Positions 9,210 through 17,741 of a stretch of 64,000 bases of DNA are shown piece after piece. The DNA lies in the NCBI RefSeq assembly GCF_964229645.1, contig NZ_CAXREX010000182.1:48985-112984 (forward strand), given 5' to 3'. The position numbers and the translations under genes are program-made. Numbering within the stretch: position 1 is the stretch's first letter; every line of letters begins with the position of its first letter. The notes beneath the pieces are model-generated. The model had not been told where the DNA came from. It saw nothing but the letters and a program-made list of their open reading frames with translations, and did not search any database. The stretch comes from Nioella sp964229645 (GTDB lineage Bacteria > Pseudomonadota > Alphaproteobacteria > Rhodobacterales > Rhodobacteraceae).

Positions 9210-10090
9210 ACCGTCGCCCCCCGCCCCAGAAGGCCGTGCGGCCTCAGAAGCAGCACGGCGCCGAACAAGATGTAAAGCCCCGCCGGCGCCGATGCGCTGT
9301 TGAAGATGGCGCCGGCCAGCGCCTCGGCCACGCCGAGAACCAGCGCCGCCACCATCGCACCGCGCAGATCACCCAGCCCGCCCAGCACCACGATCATCAG
9401 AGACAGAACGCTGAACTGAAGGCCCACCACCGGGGTGACATGATAGAACCCCATCAGGCAGCCGGCGGCGACCGCCAGCGACCCCGTCGCGCCGACGAAG
9501 ACCCACATCTGCACACGCTGCACCGTCACGCCGCACAGTTGGGCCATCACCGGGTCTTCCGCCGTGGCACGGATGCGGTACCCCCAGACGGTCGCCGAGA
9601 GAAACCAGGCCAGCAGCCCCGACGCCACCAGGGCGATGACGAAGCCTATCAGCAACGGCACGCTTACCACGATGGCGCCAAGACGGATTGTCGACGCTCC
9701 GAGTTCGGTCCTCACGTTGAACAGGTCGGCCCCGAACCACAGGAACGCCGCGCTCTGGATCACGAATGACAGCCCGATGGTCAACTGCGCCTGAACGAGA
9801 GGGGCGGAGCCGACGATCGGCCGGATGAGCAGCCCGAAGACCGCCCATCCGATCGCCATCATGGCAGGCACAATCAGGAGGCCCGCAAGAAACGGCGAGA
9901 GACCCGTGGAGGCGCAGACCATCACCACGCCGTACATGCCGACCATGAGCAGGTCGCCATGGGCGAAGTTCAGCACGCCCATGACGCCGAACACCAGCGC
10001 CAGGGCCAGGGCGATAAGCGCATAGATGCCACCCATCAGGAACCCCGACACTGCCGCCTGAACAAGAAGCTCAACACTCATCCTGACCAC
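9206..10090 (-). CDS. livH: Branched-chain-type ABC transporter permease LivH
   Basis: Integral membrane permease of 294 residues with about eight hydrophobic segments. NFAHGDLLMVGMYG near residue 42 is the hallmark loop of LivH permeases. It would form the transmembrane channel with the LivM half of the downstream fusion. It follows livK by 18 bases and overlaps livMG by four. Its substrate is set by the binding protein and is not evident. Confidence 0.92.
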   Translation of the reverse strand: MVRMSVELLVQAAVSGFLMGGIYALIALALALVFGVMGVLNFAHGDLLMVGMYGVVMVCASTGLSPFLAGLLIVPAMMAIGWAVFGLLIRPIVGSAPLVQAQLTIGLSFVIQSAAFLWFGADLFNVRTELGASTIRLGAIVVSVPLLIGFVIALVASGLLAWFLSATVWGYRIRATAEDPVMAQLCGVTVQRVQMWVFVGATGSLAVAAGCLMGFYHVTPVVGLQFSVLSLMIVVLGGLGDLRGAMVAALVLGVAEALAGAIFNSASAPAGLYILFGAVLLLRPHGLLGRGATV

Positions 10091-10108
10091 TCCCGTCCAG
10101 TTTACGTA

Positions 10109-11317
10109 TCAGTTCAGAGGATTGGGGTCTTCCACAGCCACCTCTGGCGGCCAGACCGTGACCTTCTTCGTGCCGCCTTCCTTCCATTGCGCGATCAGGT
10201 TCTGCGATCCGACGTTCCGGCCGTGTTCGTCGAACTTGATCCGCGAGAAAGGCGAGATCAGCTGATCGCCGGGGATGTCGATCTCAAGGATGGCGGCGCG
10301 AAGGTTCTCGGTCGTCAGATCCTGGCCGGCTTCAAGCGTCTTCTCCAGCGCAGCCTTCAGCGTGTAGGCACCGCGGTAGCACATCGACGCATAGCTGGAC
10401 GGCACGATGCCGTGCTCTTCCTCGTAGGACTTCACAAATCGCTGGGCGCGGTCCATGTCGGGATTGAAGTAGTCCACCGTGCTGAGATTGACGTCCTCAA
10501 TGAAGCCCCGGTCCACCAGTTGCGGGATGCGCACATCACCCGGGCCGCCGCCGATTCCGACAATGTAGGGTTTGAAGTCAAGCTGCTGCATTGCCTGGAG
10601 CCCGGTCACCACATCTTCGGTGTAGCCGGCCCAGATCACCACGTTGGCACCCGACGTCTGCACCCGCTTGACCGGTGGCAGAAGGTTGCGATCGCTGCGC
10701 GAATACGGCGCGCTGGCGGCGATCTCGATGCCCCGCTCCTCCAGCAGAACTTCGATCCGCTCGATGGTTCCGGCGCCGCGCGGGCTGTCTTCATAAAGCA
10801 GCGCCGGGACGACGTCGCCTTGCGTCATGAGGTGTTCCAGGAAAGACACGACCGTGGACGCCTCGGAATCGGCTGTGATCTGGTCGGAGAAATACCATTT
10901 GTAACCGCGTTCGAGGAGCTCGGCCGACACCGCCGACGAGTTCAGGTAAGGAACCCGCGCCTGCTCGGCGAACTGCGCCGCTGCCGATGTGCCTGCGCTG
11001 ATCTCGCAGCCAAGGATGATCGGCGCCCGCTCGAGGCGGGTCAACCGCTCCATCACTTGGCGCACCACACCGGGATTGCCCTGTGTGTCATACAGTTGGA
11101 TCTTCAGCGGCCGACCGGCGACGCCGCCATCGGCGTTGATATGTTCAAGGGCAACTGCGATCCCCTTTTGCGCATCCTGTCCGGTCACGGCGACCGGTCC
11201 CGACATCGCGGCAATCGCCGGTATCACGATTTCTTCGGCCTGGGCCAGCGCAGGTGAAGACGTCAGCGGCGCAATGGCGACGGCCAGGCCGATAACGGCC
11301 TGTAGAAACTTGTTCAT
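10109..11317 (-). CDS. livK: Periplasmic substrate-binding protein of the liv-type importer
   Basis: A 402-residue Leu/Ile/Val-binding-protein-like receptor (type I periplasmic-binding fold). Residues 1-26 form a Sec signal peptide ending ALAQA. The mature part begins with IPAIAAMSGPVAVTGQDA, as in ligand-binding proteins of aromatic and other carboxylic acids. A strong Shine-Dalgarno (GGGAGGAG, seven bases before ATG) marks the start. It is the first gene of the transporter operon. The gene symbol refers to the family; the ligand is unknown and, given the acyl-CoA enzymes around it, is more likely a carboxylate than leucine. Confidence 0.88.
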   Translation of the reverse strand: MNKFLQAVIGLAVAIAPLTSSPALAQAEEIVIPAIAAMSGPVAVTGQDAQKGIAVALEHINADGGVAGRPLKIQLYDTQGNPGVVRQVMERLTRLERAPIILGCEISAGTSAAAQFAEQARVPYLNSSAVSAELLERGYKWYFSDQITADSEASTVVSFLEHLMTQGDVVPALLYEDSPRGAGTIERIEVLLEERGIEIAASAPYSRSDRNLLPPVKRVQTSGANVVIWAGYTEDVVTGLQAMQQLDFKPYIVGIGGGPGDVRIPQLVDRGFIEDVNLSTVDYFNPDMDRAQRFVKSYEEEHGIVPSSYASMCYRGAYTLKAALEKTLEAGQDLTTENLRAAILEIDIPGDQLISPFSRIKFDEHGRNVGSQNLIAQWKEGGTKKVTVWPPEVAVEDPNPLN

Positions 11318-11667
11318 TGTGGCTCCTCCCTGAAATCCCGCAAGTCCGAAAGCGGCATCTGCCGATGACAGGACTCCGGTACCCTAGGGTAAGCGGGGCG
11401 GTCAGCCTGCACCAAGACCTCCGGGCCGGGCGGGCCTTTTGCGCACAGATGTGTTTTTTGATCTGCGGCGGTTGAGCGCTTTTGGCGACGCCGTTCTAAT
11501 GGCCTGCGGAACCGCTTTCGCGAGCCGCTCCCGAAGCAGTGTGGGTCTTGCAGGGACGCTTCCGCAGGGTTGCCGCGCCGCGCCCTTGGGTTGCGGGCCG
11601 GCTGACCGCCGGACTGCGGCGCGCATTGCCGGCTCGAAGGGTGCGATACCGCAAAAGGAAAAGAAAA
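11318..11667. other. Divergent intergenic region with a 12-bp palindrome
   Basis: About 350 bases between the livK start (minus strand) and the CoA-transferase start (plus strand). A perfect palindrome TACCCTAGGGTA lies at 11380-11391, about 65 bases upstream of the livK ATG, and could be an operator. The remainder is GC-rich with no convincing gene; open frames here have no family resemblance. The 16-bp operator seen in the later regulon is absent. Confidence 0.45.
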
Positions 11668-12870
11668 ATGGACAGCCAGCCGCAGCAGCCATCACCGCAG
11701 CAGCCAGCCGAGGGGGACGGCCCGCTTGCCGGTTACAGGGTGCTTGATCTTTCGGTCAACGTGCTGGGGCCGGTGGCGACCCAGATCCTCGGCGACATGG
11801 GGGCCGACGTCATCAAGATCGAGTCACCCGACGGCGACTACACACGCCAGGTGGGACCGTCGCGCAACCCGAAGATGGGGGCACTGTTCCTCAACGCAAA
11901 CCGCAACAAACGCTCGGTCGTGCTCGACCTGAAGCAACCCGACGCGCGGGCCGCGCTCCTTGATCTGGTGCGTTCCGCGGACGTGCTGGTGCATTCGATG
12001 CGCCCTGGCGCCGCCGAACGGCTGGGCGTTGACTACGAGGCGATCCGCGCGGTCAATCCCGACATCATCCACGCCTCGGCTTCGGGTTTCCGGCTGGACA
12101 GCGAGCGCCGCGACTGGCCTGCTTTCGACGATGTGATCCAGGGCGCCAGCGGCGTAGCCGGGATAATGGCCCGGGCCAGCGGCGAGCCGCGCTATTTCCC
12201 CACCGTAATCGCGGACAAACTATGCGGTTACATCCTGGCATCGTCCATCGCGATGGCCTTTGTCTGGCGCGAGCGCACCGGCCACGGGCAGCAGGTAAAC
12301 GTGCCGATGATGGATGCGATGGTCAACTTCAATCTGATCGAGCATTTCTGGGGCGCAACGCTCGACCGGCCCGATCTGGGCATGGGTTACAGCCGGGTAT
12401 TCTCGCCTCATCGTCGGCCTTATCCGACGCAGGACGGGCACATCTGCGTGATGGCGGCGATGGACAACCAGTGGCTGCGTCTCTTCGACGCCATAGGCCG
12501 GCCCGAGCTGCGCGACGATCCACGATTTGCCACAGCCGAGTTGCGCACCGATCACATCGACGGGTTATATGGAATCCTCGCCGAGGCAATCGCGGGGAAT
12601 ACAACCGCCGAGTGGCGCCGCCGGTTCGACGCGGCCGACGTGCCGAATGGACCGGCCAACAGCCTGGAGGATCTGCTGGTTGATCCCTACCTAGTTCAAA
12701 CCGGGTATTTCGAGCGCCACGAGCACCCGACAGAGGGCGCCCTCGTGACGCCCCGGATACCGGTCCAGTTCTCGGATAGCCCCGGCCGGGTGCGCCGTCT
12801 GCCACCGCGGCTGGGCGAGCACACGGAGGAGGTTCTGTCCGAAATCCGCCTTCCGCGCGCCGACACCTGA
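11668..12870 (+). CDS. CaiB/BaiF CoA-transferase family protein
   Basis: A 400-residue class III CoA-transferase-like protein. GADVIKIESPDGD (about residues 45-57), the conserved NRNKRSVVLDLK block, and WPAFDDVIQ, whose Asp sits at the catalytic position of formyl-CoA transferase, are visible. ATG 11668 follows an AAAAGGAAAAG ribosome-binding stretch; the reading frame stays open upstream, but that part is compositionally unlike protein. It diverges from the liv operon, so it may activate the imported acid by transferring CoA from a donor such as succinyl-CoA. Donor and acceptor are not predictable. Confidence 0.86.
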   Translation: MDSQPQQPSPQQPAEGDGPLAGYRVLDLSVNVLGPVATQILGDMGADVIKIESPDGDYTRQVGPSRNPKMGALFLNANRNKRSVVLDLKQPDARAALLDLVRSADVLVHSMRPGAAERLGVDYEAIRAVNPDIIHASASGFRLDSERRDWPAFDDVIQGASGVAGIMARASGEPRYFPTVIADKLCGYILASSIAMAFVWRERTGHGQQVNVPMMDAMVNFNLIEHFWGATLDRPDLGMGYSRVFSPHRRPYPTQDGHICVMAAMDNQWLRLFDAIGRPELRDDPRFATAELRTDHIDGLYGILAEAIAGNTTAEWRRRFDAADVPNGPANSLEDLLVDPYLVQTGYFERHEHPTEGALVTPRIPVQFSDSPGRVRRLPPRLGEHTEEVLSEIRLPRADT

Positions 12871-12978
12871 CGGAACCAGGCTAGGAGTGAAGTGCGTCGA
12901 ATTCGCTGCCGGTCGTGCCCTTCGCTCATGGATTTCACGACGCCTGTCGGAAACTCGCGCCCAAATCAACCGGTTCCG

Positions 12979-13007
12979 GGTTGGCCAGGATCGGTTCGCG
13001 GCCAACC
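12979..13007. terminator. Inverted repeat between convergent genes
   Basis: GGTTGGCC at 12979-12986 pairs with GGCCAACC at 13000-13007 around a 13-base loop, between the convergent CoA-transferase and SDR genes. It could act as a bidirectional terminator or mRNA-end hairpin. There is no T-tract, so the call is weak. Confidence 0.3.
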
Positions 13008-13043
13008 GGTCCCGACTGTTCCAGGCTTCCGGCTCCGCGCGTT

Positions 13044-13796
13044 TCACCGCGCGGTATAGCCGCCATCGACAACCATTTCGGATCCGGTCATGTAGGATGC
13101 CTCGTCGGAAGCCAGAAACAGCACCGCCCAAGCTACCTCTTCCGGCTCGGCAGGGCGCTCCATGATCGTTGTCCCAAGTATCTCCTTCTGACCGTCCGGG
13201 TCAGCCAGAATGTCTTCCGTCATCGCGGTGCGTACCACGCCCGGATGGATCGAATTCACCCGGATGTTGAACGGCGCGTAATCCGATGCCGTCGATTTGG
13301 TAAGCAGTCGCACCGCACCTTTGGTCGCCTGATATGCCGCCGCCGAAGGCGCGCCGACCAGACCATAGATCGACGAAATATTGACGATTGCTCCAACGCC
13401 CGCGGCTTTCATATTCTCCAGCACCGCCCTGGTGCCAAGAAAAACCCCCTTTGCATTGATCGCGAAGATCTTGTCCCATTCCTCTTCCGACGTGTCCTGG
13501 ACCGGCTTCAGAAAAGCGATGCCGGCATTGTTGACCAACACGTTGATGTTGCCGAATGCCTTTTGCCCTTCATCGATCGCCTTTTCCCAACTGGCGGCAT
13601 CGGACACATCCAGATGCACCGCCATTGCGGTGCCCCCCGCATCCTTAATGTCCTGCACCACGGATTTTGCGCCCGTGTCGTCGACATCCGCCACGATGAC
13701 CTTCGCACCTTCATCGGCAAAAATACGTGCCTCTGCGGCCCCCATGCCATTGGCCGCACCACTGATCAGTGCAGTCTTTCCCTGGAGCCGTTTCAT
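13044..13796 (-). CDS. SDR family oxidoreductase
   Basis: Classical short-chain dehydrogenase of 250 residues. The NAD(P) motif is GAANGMG (about residue 13), NNAG is present, and the catalytic Ser-Tyr-Lys set is complete: NISS, then YQATK (about residue 150). The start at 13796 is preferred over the ATG nine bases upstream because AAAGGA lies eight bases before it, whereas it touches the upstream ATG. A Rho-independent terminator lies only 37 bases upstream, so this gene is probably on a separate transcript or receives read-through from the ten-gene operon. A 3-hydroxyacyl-CoA dehydrogenase role is plausible but unproven. Confidence 0.85.
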   Translation of the reverse strand: MKRLQGKTALISGAANGMGAAEARIFADEGAKVIVADVDDTGAKSVVQDIKDAGGTAMAVHLDVSDAASWEKAIDEGQKAFGNINVLVNNAGIAFLKPVQDTSEEEWDKIFAINAKGVFLGTRAVLENMKAAGVGAIVNISSIYGLVGAPSAAAYQATKGAVRLLTKSTASDYAPFNIRVNSIHPGVVRTAMTEDILADPDGQKEILGTTIMERPAEPEEVAWAVLFLASDEASYMTGSEMVVDGGYTAR

Positions 13797-13832
13797 GTCG
13801 ATCATCCTTTAAGATTGCTGTGACGGCAGTTT

Positions 13833-13859
13833 AAAAAGGATGCGGCTTGCGTCCCGCAT
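13833..13859 (-). terminator. Rho-independent terminator of the ten-gene operon
   Basis: On the minus strand ATGCGG pairs with CCGCAT around an eight-base loop (13840-13859), followed after two C by five T. It lies just after the stop of the acyl-CoA dehydrogenase at 13890, the last gene of the operon starting near 25.9 kb. Confidence 0.6.
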
Positions 13860-13889
13860 GACAGAGATCAAGTCCCGCTCGGAAACATC

Positions 13890-15053
13890 TCAGAACGACC
13901 GCGGCATACCAAGGATATGCTCGCCGACATAAGACAGGACCAGGTTGGTCGAGATCGGTGCCACCTGATACAGCCGGGCCTCGCGGAACTTGCGCTCGAC
14001 ATCATATTCGCGCGCGAATCCAAAGCCACCGTGGGTCTGGAGACAGGCATTGGCCGCTTCCCAACTGGCATCGGCGGCCAGCAGTTTGGCCATGTTCGAC
14101 TGCGCCCCGCACTCCTGCCCGGCATCGAAGCGTCTGCAGGCCTCGAAGCGCATCAGGTTGGCGGCCTCGACGTTCACATAGGCCCTGGCGATGGGAAACT
14201 GCACGCCCTGGTTCTGCCCGATGGGACGGTCGAAAACGATGCGCTCACCGGCATAGGCGCGGGCCTTGTCCACGAACCAGTAGCCGTCGCCGATACATTC
14301 CGCCGCGATCAGGGTCCGCTCCGCGTTCAGACCGTCTAGGATATGATAGAAGCCACGCCCCTCGGTGCCAATCAGGTTCTCGGCGGGGATTTCGAGGTTG
14401 TCGAAGAACACTTCGTTGGTCTCATGGCCGGGCATGTTGGCGATGGGGCGGACCTCCATGCCATTGCCGATGGCCTCTTTAAGATCGACCATGAAGATCG
14501 ACAGTCCCTGGGATTTCTTCTTGACTTCTTTCAGCGGCGTGGTGCGCGCCAGCAGGATCATCAGGTCCGAATGCTGGATACGGCTGATCCAGACCTTCTG
14601 ACCGTTGACCACATACCGATCGCCCTTCTTGACCGCGGTGGTCTTGAGCTTGGTGGTATCGGTTCCGGTGGTCGGTTCGGTCACGGCCATGGATTGCAGG
14701 CGCAAGGCGCCGCTGGCGATGCCGGGCAGGTATTTCTGCTTCTGCGCGTCCGAGCCGTGCCGCAGGAGCGTGCCCATGTTGTACATCTGTCCGTGGAAGT
14801 GGCCGGCATTGGCGCCACAACGGTTTGCCTCTTCCATGATGATCGAGGCCTCGGTCAGGCCGAGGCCCGAGCCGCCGAATTCCTCGGGGATCATCGCCGC
14901 CAGCCAGCCTTCGCGGGTCAGTGCATCGACGAATTCTTCGGGATAGGTTTCATCCTCGCCGAACTTGCGATGATATTCCGGCGGGAACTGCGCGCACAGC
15001 GCACGAAGCGCGTCGCGCAGATCGTTATGGGTGTCGGGTGCCGAAGTCTGCAT
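13890..15053 (-). CDS. Acyl-CoA dehydrogenase, isovaleryl-type base position
   Basis: A 387-residue acyl-CoA dehydrogenase with AVTEPTTGTD (about residue 120). The usual C-terminal Glu loop is replaced by VAPISTN, but LNAERTL near residue 250 supplies Glu at the position used by isovaleryl-CoA dehydrogenase. It closely resembles the protein at 22781-23941, with the same ending GLPRS/GMPRS, so the two are paralogues in one operon. It is the last gene of the operon and lies three bases from the citryl-CoA-lyase-like gene. It probably acts on a branched acyl-CoA. Confidence 0.87.
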   Translation of the reverse strand: MQTSAPDTHNDLRDALRALCAQFPPEYHRKFGEDETYPEEFVDALTREGWLAAMIPEEFGGSGLGLTEASIIMEEANRCGANAGHFHGQMYNMGTLLRHGSDAQKQKYLPGIASGALRLQSMAVTEPTTGTDTTKLKTTAVKKGDRYVVNGQKVWISRIQHSDLMILLARTTPLKEVKKKSQGLSIFMVDLKEAIGNGMEVRPIANMPGHETNEVFFDNLEIPAENLIGTEGRGFYHILDGLNAERTLIAAECIGDGYWFVDKARAYAGERIVFDRPIGQNQGVQFPIARAYVNVEAANLMRFEACRRFDAGQECGAQSNMAKLLAADASWEAANACLQTHGGFGFAREYDVERKFREARLYQVAPISTNLVLSYVGEHILGMPRSF

Positions 15054-15056
15054 CGT

Positions 15057-15851
15057 TCAAGCCGCTCCCGGGCCGGAGGTTTCGAGGATTTCCTCTTCGG
15101 CGCGCTGCCACAATTCAAAAGAAATCGGATTCTCGCTTTCCTCAAGGATATGACCGACCAGCCCGATGGCGCGTGCCATGACGCCAAAGCCGCGCACGAT
15201 CTTCCAGGGGAAGCCGAATTCGCAGCAGATCGCACCGATCGCACCTGTGGCATTGATCGGCAGCATCTTGCCGGACTTTTCCTCGGCGACGGTCTGAATT
15301 TTCTGGATCAGTTCGATGTATTCGCCGGATTTTCCATTCTCGGCCGCGATCTGGAACAGACGTGGCGCGCGCGGGTCAACCGGCTTGTGCACCGGATGGC
15401 CCAGCCCCGGAACGATGGCCTTTCTGGCGCGGAATTTTTCGACCGTCTCCAGCGCGATTGCGTCCAGATCGGCGCCAGTGCCCAGCTTGTCCTCGGGCAG
15501 TGCCTCGTAAAGCATCTTCGACGCGCCTTCCATCGAGCCGACAAACACCGTGCCCAGCCCGCAGAGCCCGGCCGCGACCGCCGCCTGAAGCGATTCCGGC
15601 GCGCCCATATAGGTCATCCGCGCCGCCAGGGCCGATGGCGTGATGCCATGTTCGACAAGGGTGATGATGATGGCGTTGAAGACGCGGCTTTCCTCGAGCG
15701 TGGCCTTGCGGCCCGTCAATTGCAGAAAGGCCAGATCGCCCAGGTTCATATGGCCGAGGATCTCGTTCGGCAGGTCGAGCCCGCGCACGCAAATCTTGTC
15801 GGGGGTGCTCCAGCCGATCTTCGAGCTGATTTTTTCCTTGCGCTTGCCCAT
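15057..15851 (-). CDS. Citryl-CoA lyase / small citrate-synthase-like protein (copy 2)
   Basis: A 264-residue paralogue of the protein at 2289-3107. EHGITPSA, GAPESLQ and PGLGHPVH followed by DPR are shared. The loop corresponding to citrate-synthase LHG reads GLGTVFVG, without His. The start is placed at 15851, where ATG overlaps the preceding SDR stop as TAATG; an in-frame ATG 15 bases upstream is an alternative. It sits with an HMG-CoA-lyase-like gene and a carboxylase, suggesting carbon-carbon cleavage of a carboxylated tertiary hydroxyacyl-CoA. That role is inferred from position only. Confidence 0.74.
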   Translation of the reverse strand: MGKRKEKISSKIGWSTPDKICVRGLDLPNEILGHMNLGDLAFLQLTGRKATLEESRVFNAIIITLVEHGITPSALAARMTYMGAPESLQAAVAAGLCGLGTVFVGSMEGASKMLYEALPEDKLGTGADLDAIALETVEKFRARKAIVPGLGHPVHKPVDPRAPRLFQIAAENGKSGEYIELIQKIQTVAEEKSGKMLPINATGAIGAICCEFGFPWKIVRGFGVMARAIGLVGHILEESENPISFELWQRAEEEILETSGPGAA

Positions 15852-16765
15852 TAGACTGGATCCCATGAAAAGACATCCGCCGAAACTTCGAGCGGTGTGA
15901 ACTGCGGTTTGAGCGCGGGAATGGCGCGCTCGGCGATTTCATCGGCGGTCCAGCCGTCACCGGAGTGGACGGACCGGAGCGGGCGGGGCTGGTTGAACAG
16001 GAATATCTCGTTCATCCGCACTGCAAAGATTTGCCCCGACACATCCGCCGCGCGGTCGCTCATCAGGTAGCAAGCCATCGGCGCGACCTTGGCGGGGGTC
16101 ATCTTCTTGACCTTCTCGACCCGCGTCTTCTGTTCCTCGGTGTCGGTCTTGATCGACGAGATCATCCGGCTCCAGGCGAAGGGCGCGATGCAGTTCGAAC
16201 GGACGTTCCAGCGCTTGAGATCGAGCGCCACCGATTTCGAAAAGGCCGCGATGCCCAGCTTGGCGGCGGAATAATTCGCCTGTGCGAAATTGCCGATCAG
16301 CCCCGAGGTCGAGGTCATGTGCACCAGCGCGCCGCTTTCCTGCTCGCGGAAATAGTCGGCGGCGGCGCGGCTTGTGTTGAAGGCACCGTAAAGATGGACC
16401 TTCACCACCGCGTCGAAATCCTCATAGGTCATCTTGTGGAAGAACCCGTCGCGCAGGATACCGGCGTTGTTCACGACGGCATCAATGCGGCCAAATTCCT
16501 TTACCCCGGCTTCGATCATCGCGCGCGCGGCGTCGGGGTCGGTGACGCTGCCGCCATCGGCAATCGCCTCGCCCCCAGCGGCCTTGATTTCCTCAACCAC
16601 CTTCTGCGCTGCGGTTTCCGTCTGCCCGGTGCCCTTCAGCGATGCGCCCAGATCGTTGACCACCACGGCGGCGCCTTCTGACGCGGCCATCAGCGCGATA
16701 TCGCGACCGATTCCGCCACCCGCCCCGGTGACCAGAACCACCTTTCCGTCAAGTGCCCTTGCCAT
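15851..16765 (-). CDS. SDR family 3-hydroxyacyl-CoA dehydrogenase-like protein
   Basis: A 304-residue short-chain dehydrogenase with GAGGGIG near residue 13, NNAG, MTSTSG (Ser) and YSAAK. The extra C-terminal 50 residues, with PLRSVHSGDGW and FSWDPV, are like those of SDRs related to the dehydrogenase unit of peroxisomal multifunctional enzyme type 2. The second ATG (16765) is preferred because GGGAGA lies about seven bases before it; the first ATG (16771) is only one base away from it. A role in oxidising a 3-hydroxyacyl-CoA is likely. Confidence 0.82.
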   Translation of the reverse strand: MARALDGKVVLVTGAGGGIGRDIALMAASEGAAVVVNDLGASLKGTGQTETAAQKVVEEIKAAGGEAIADGGSVTDPDAARAMIEAGVKEFGRIDAVVNNAGILRDGFFHKMTYEDFDAVVKVHLYGAFNTSRAAADYFREQESGALVHMTSTSGLIGNFAQANYSAAKLGIAAFSKSVALDLKRWNVRSNCIAPFAWSRMISSIKTDTEEQKTRVEKVKKMTPAKVAPMACYLMSDRAADVSGQIFAVRMNEIFLFNQPRPLRSVHSGDGWTADEIAERAIPALKPQFTPLEVSADVFSWDPV

Positions 16766-16777
16766 ATTCATTCTCCC

Positions 16778-17737
16778 TCAGCCTGCCTTGCGATATTTGT
16801 CGAGTCCGCCTGTGTGCATGACCCGGCCCATGAGCGGCGCGCCGATGATCTCTTCCGCCTTGAGGGCCGCCGCGATCAGCTTGTCCAGATCGATGCCGGT
16901 CTCGATGCCCAACTCGTGACACAGGAACACGGCGTCCTCGGTGCAGACATTGCCCGCGGCGCGCGCGTGGCCGTGGCCCGCGAAAGGACAGCCGCCCAGC
17001 CCGGCGACAGAGCTTTCGAACATGTCCACGCCCATCGACAGCGCGGCATGGACATTGGCGATGCCCAGCCCGCGCGTGTCGTGGATATGCATGCCGATGC
17101 GGGCCTCCGGTGCCAGGTCGCGCAGCGCGCCGATCATCCGCTTGACAGCTTCGGGGTTGCCCCAGCCCATCGTGTCGGCGACCACGAGGATCGGCACCGG
17201 AATCTCCTCTTCCTCGCAAAGTTGCAGGATGAAGCGGAAATCGTCCAGGATGCGCTCTTGCGGGATGGGGCCTTCGAAATTGCAGCCGAAGGCCGTCATC
17301 ACATAGGCGGCGTCCACGGTGTAGCCTTCTTCCTTGTAAAGCCGGACCCAGTCGCGCTGTTTCTCGCGCATCTCGGCGGAGGAACAATTGTTGTTGGATT
17401 GCGCAAAGGCCTCGGAGGGGTAGAACAGCAGGCGCGGGTCGATATCGACCTCATGCGCGGTCAGCGCCTTGCGAAACCCCTTGTCGTTCAGCCAGAGCGA
17501 GGTGTAGTTGACGCCCGGCTTGCGCTTGATCCGCTGGAACAGCTCGCCGGTGTCGGCCATCTGCGGCACGTATTTCGGGCTGACGAAGCTGCCGACCTGA
17601 ATGCGTTTCAAACCGGTCTCGCTGAGCATGTCGATCAACTCGATCCGCTCCTCGATCGGATAGATCTTCTTTTCGATCTGGAAGCCCTCGCGCGGGCCTT
17701 CCTCTCGGAATTCGACGAATTTGGGAAAGTCGCTCAT
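16778..17737 (-). CDS. HMG-CoA lyase-like protein
   Basis: A 319-residue TIM-barrel lyase of the HMG-CoA lyase/DRE-TIM family, which cleaves 3-hydroxy-3-methylglutaryl-CoA-type thioesters to acetyl-CoA and a 3-oxoacid. EEGPREGFQ (about residue 10) replaces the usual E-GPRDGLQ. Metal-binding HIHDT (about residue 210) and the Cys of GLGGCP (about 245) are kept. After GGCP there is an enlarged loop GHGHARAAGN where the family normally has a shorter glycine-rich segment. The start at 17737 follows GAGGAG, which overlaps the end of the carboxylase gene. The substrate is probably larger than HMG-CoA. Confidence 0.82.
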   Translation of the reverse strand: MSDFPKFVEFREEGPREGFQIEKKIYPIEERIELIDMLSETGLKRIQVGSFVSPKYVPQMADTGELFQRIKRKPGVNYTSLWLNDKGFRKALTAHEVDIDPRLLFYPSEAFAQSNNNCSSAEMREKQRDWVRLYKEEGYTVDAAYVMTAFGCNFEGPIPQERILDDFRFILQLCEEEEIPVPILVVADTMGWGNPEAVKRMIGALRDLAPEARIGMHIHDTRGLGIANVHAALSMGVDMFESSVAGLGGCPFAGHGHARAAGNVCTEDAVFLCHELGIETGIDLDKLIAAALKAEEIIGAPLMGRVMHTGGLDKYRKAG

Positions 17738-17741
17738 CTCA

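Noticed and set aside
11402..11695. 97-codon minus-strand frame in the livK/CoA-transferase gap
   Set aside because: Low-complexity Ala/Arg/Pro composition, no ribosome-binding site, and overlap with the real CoA-transferase start.
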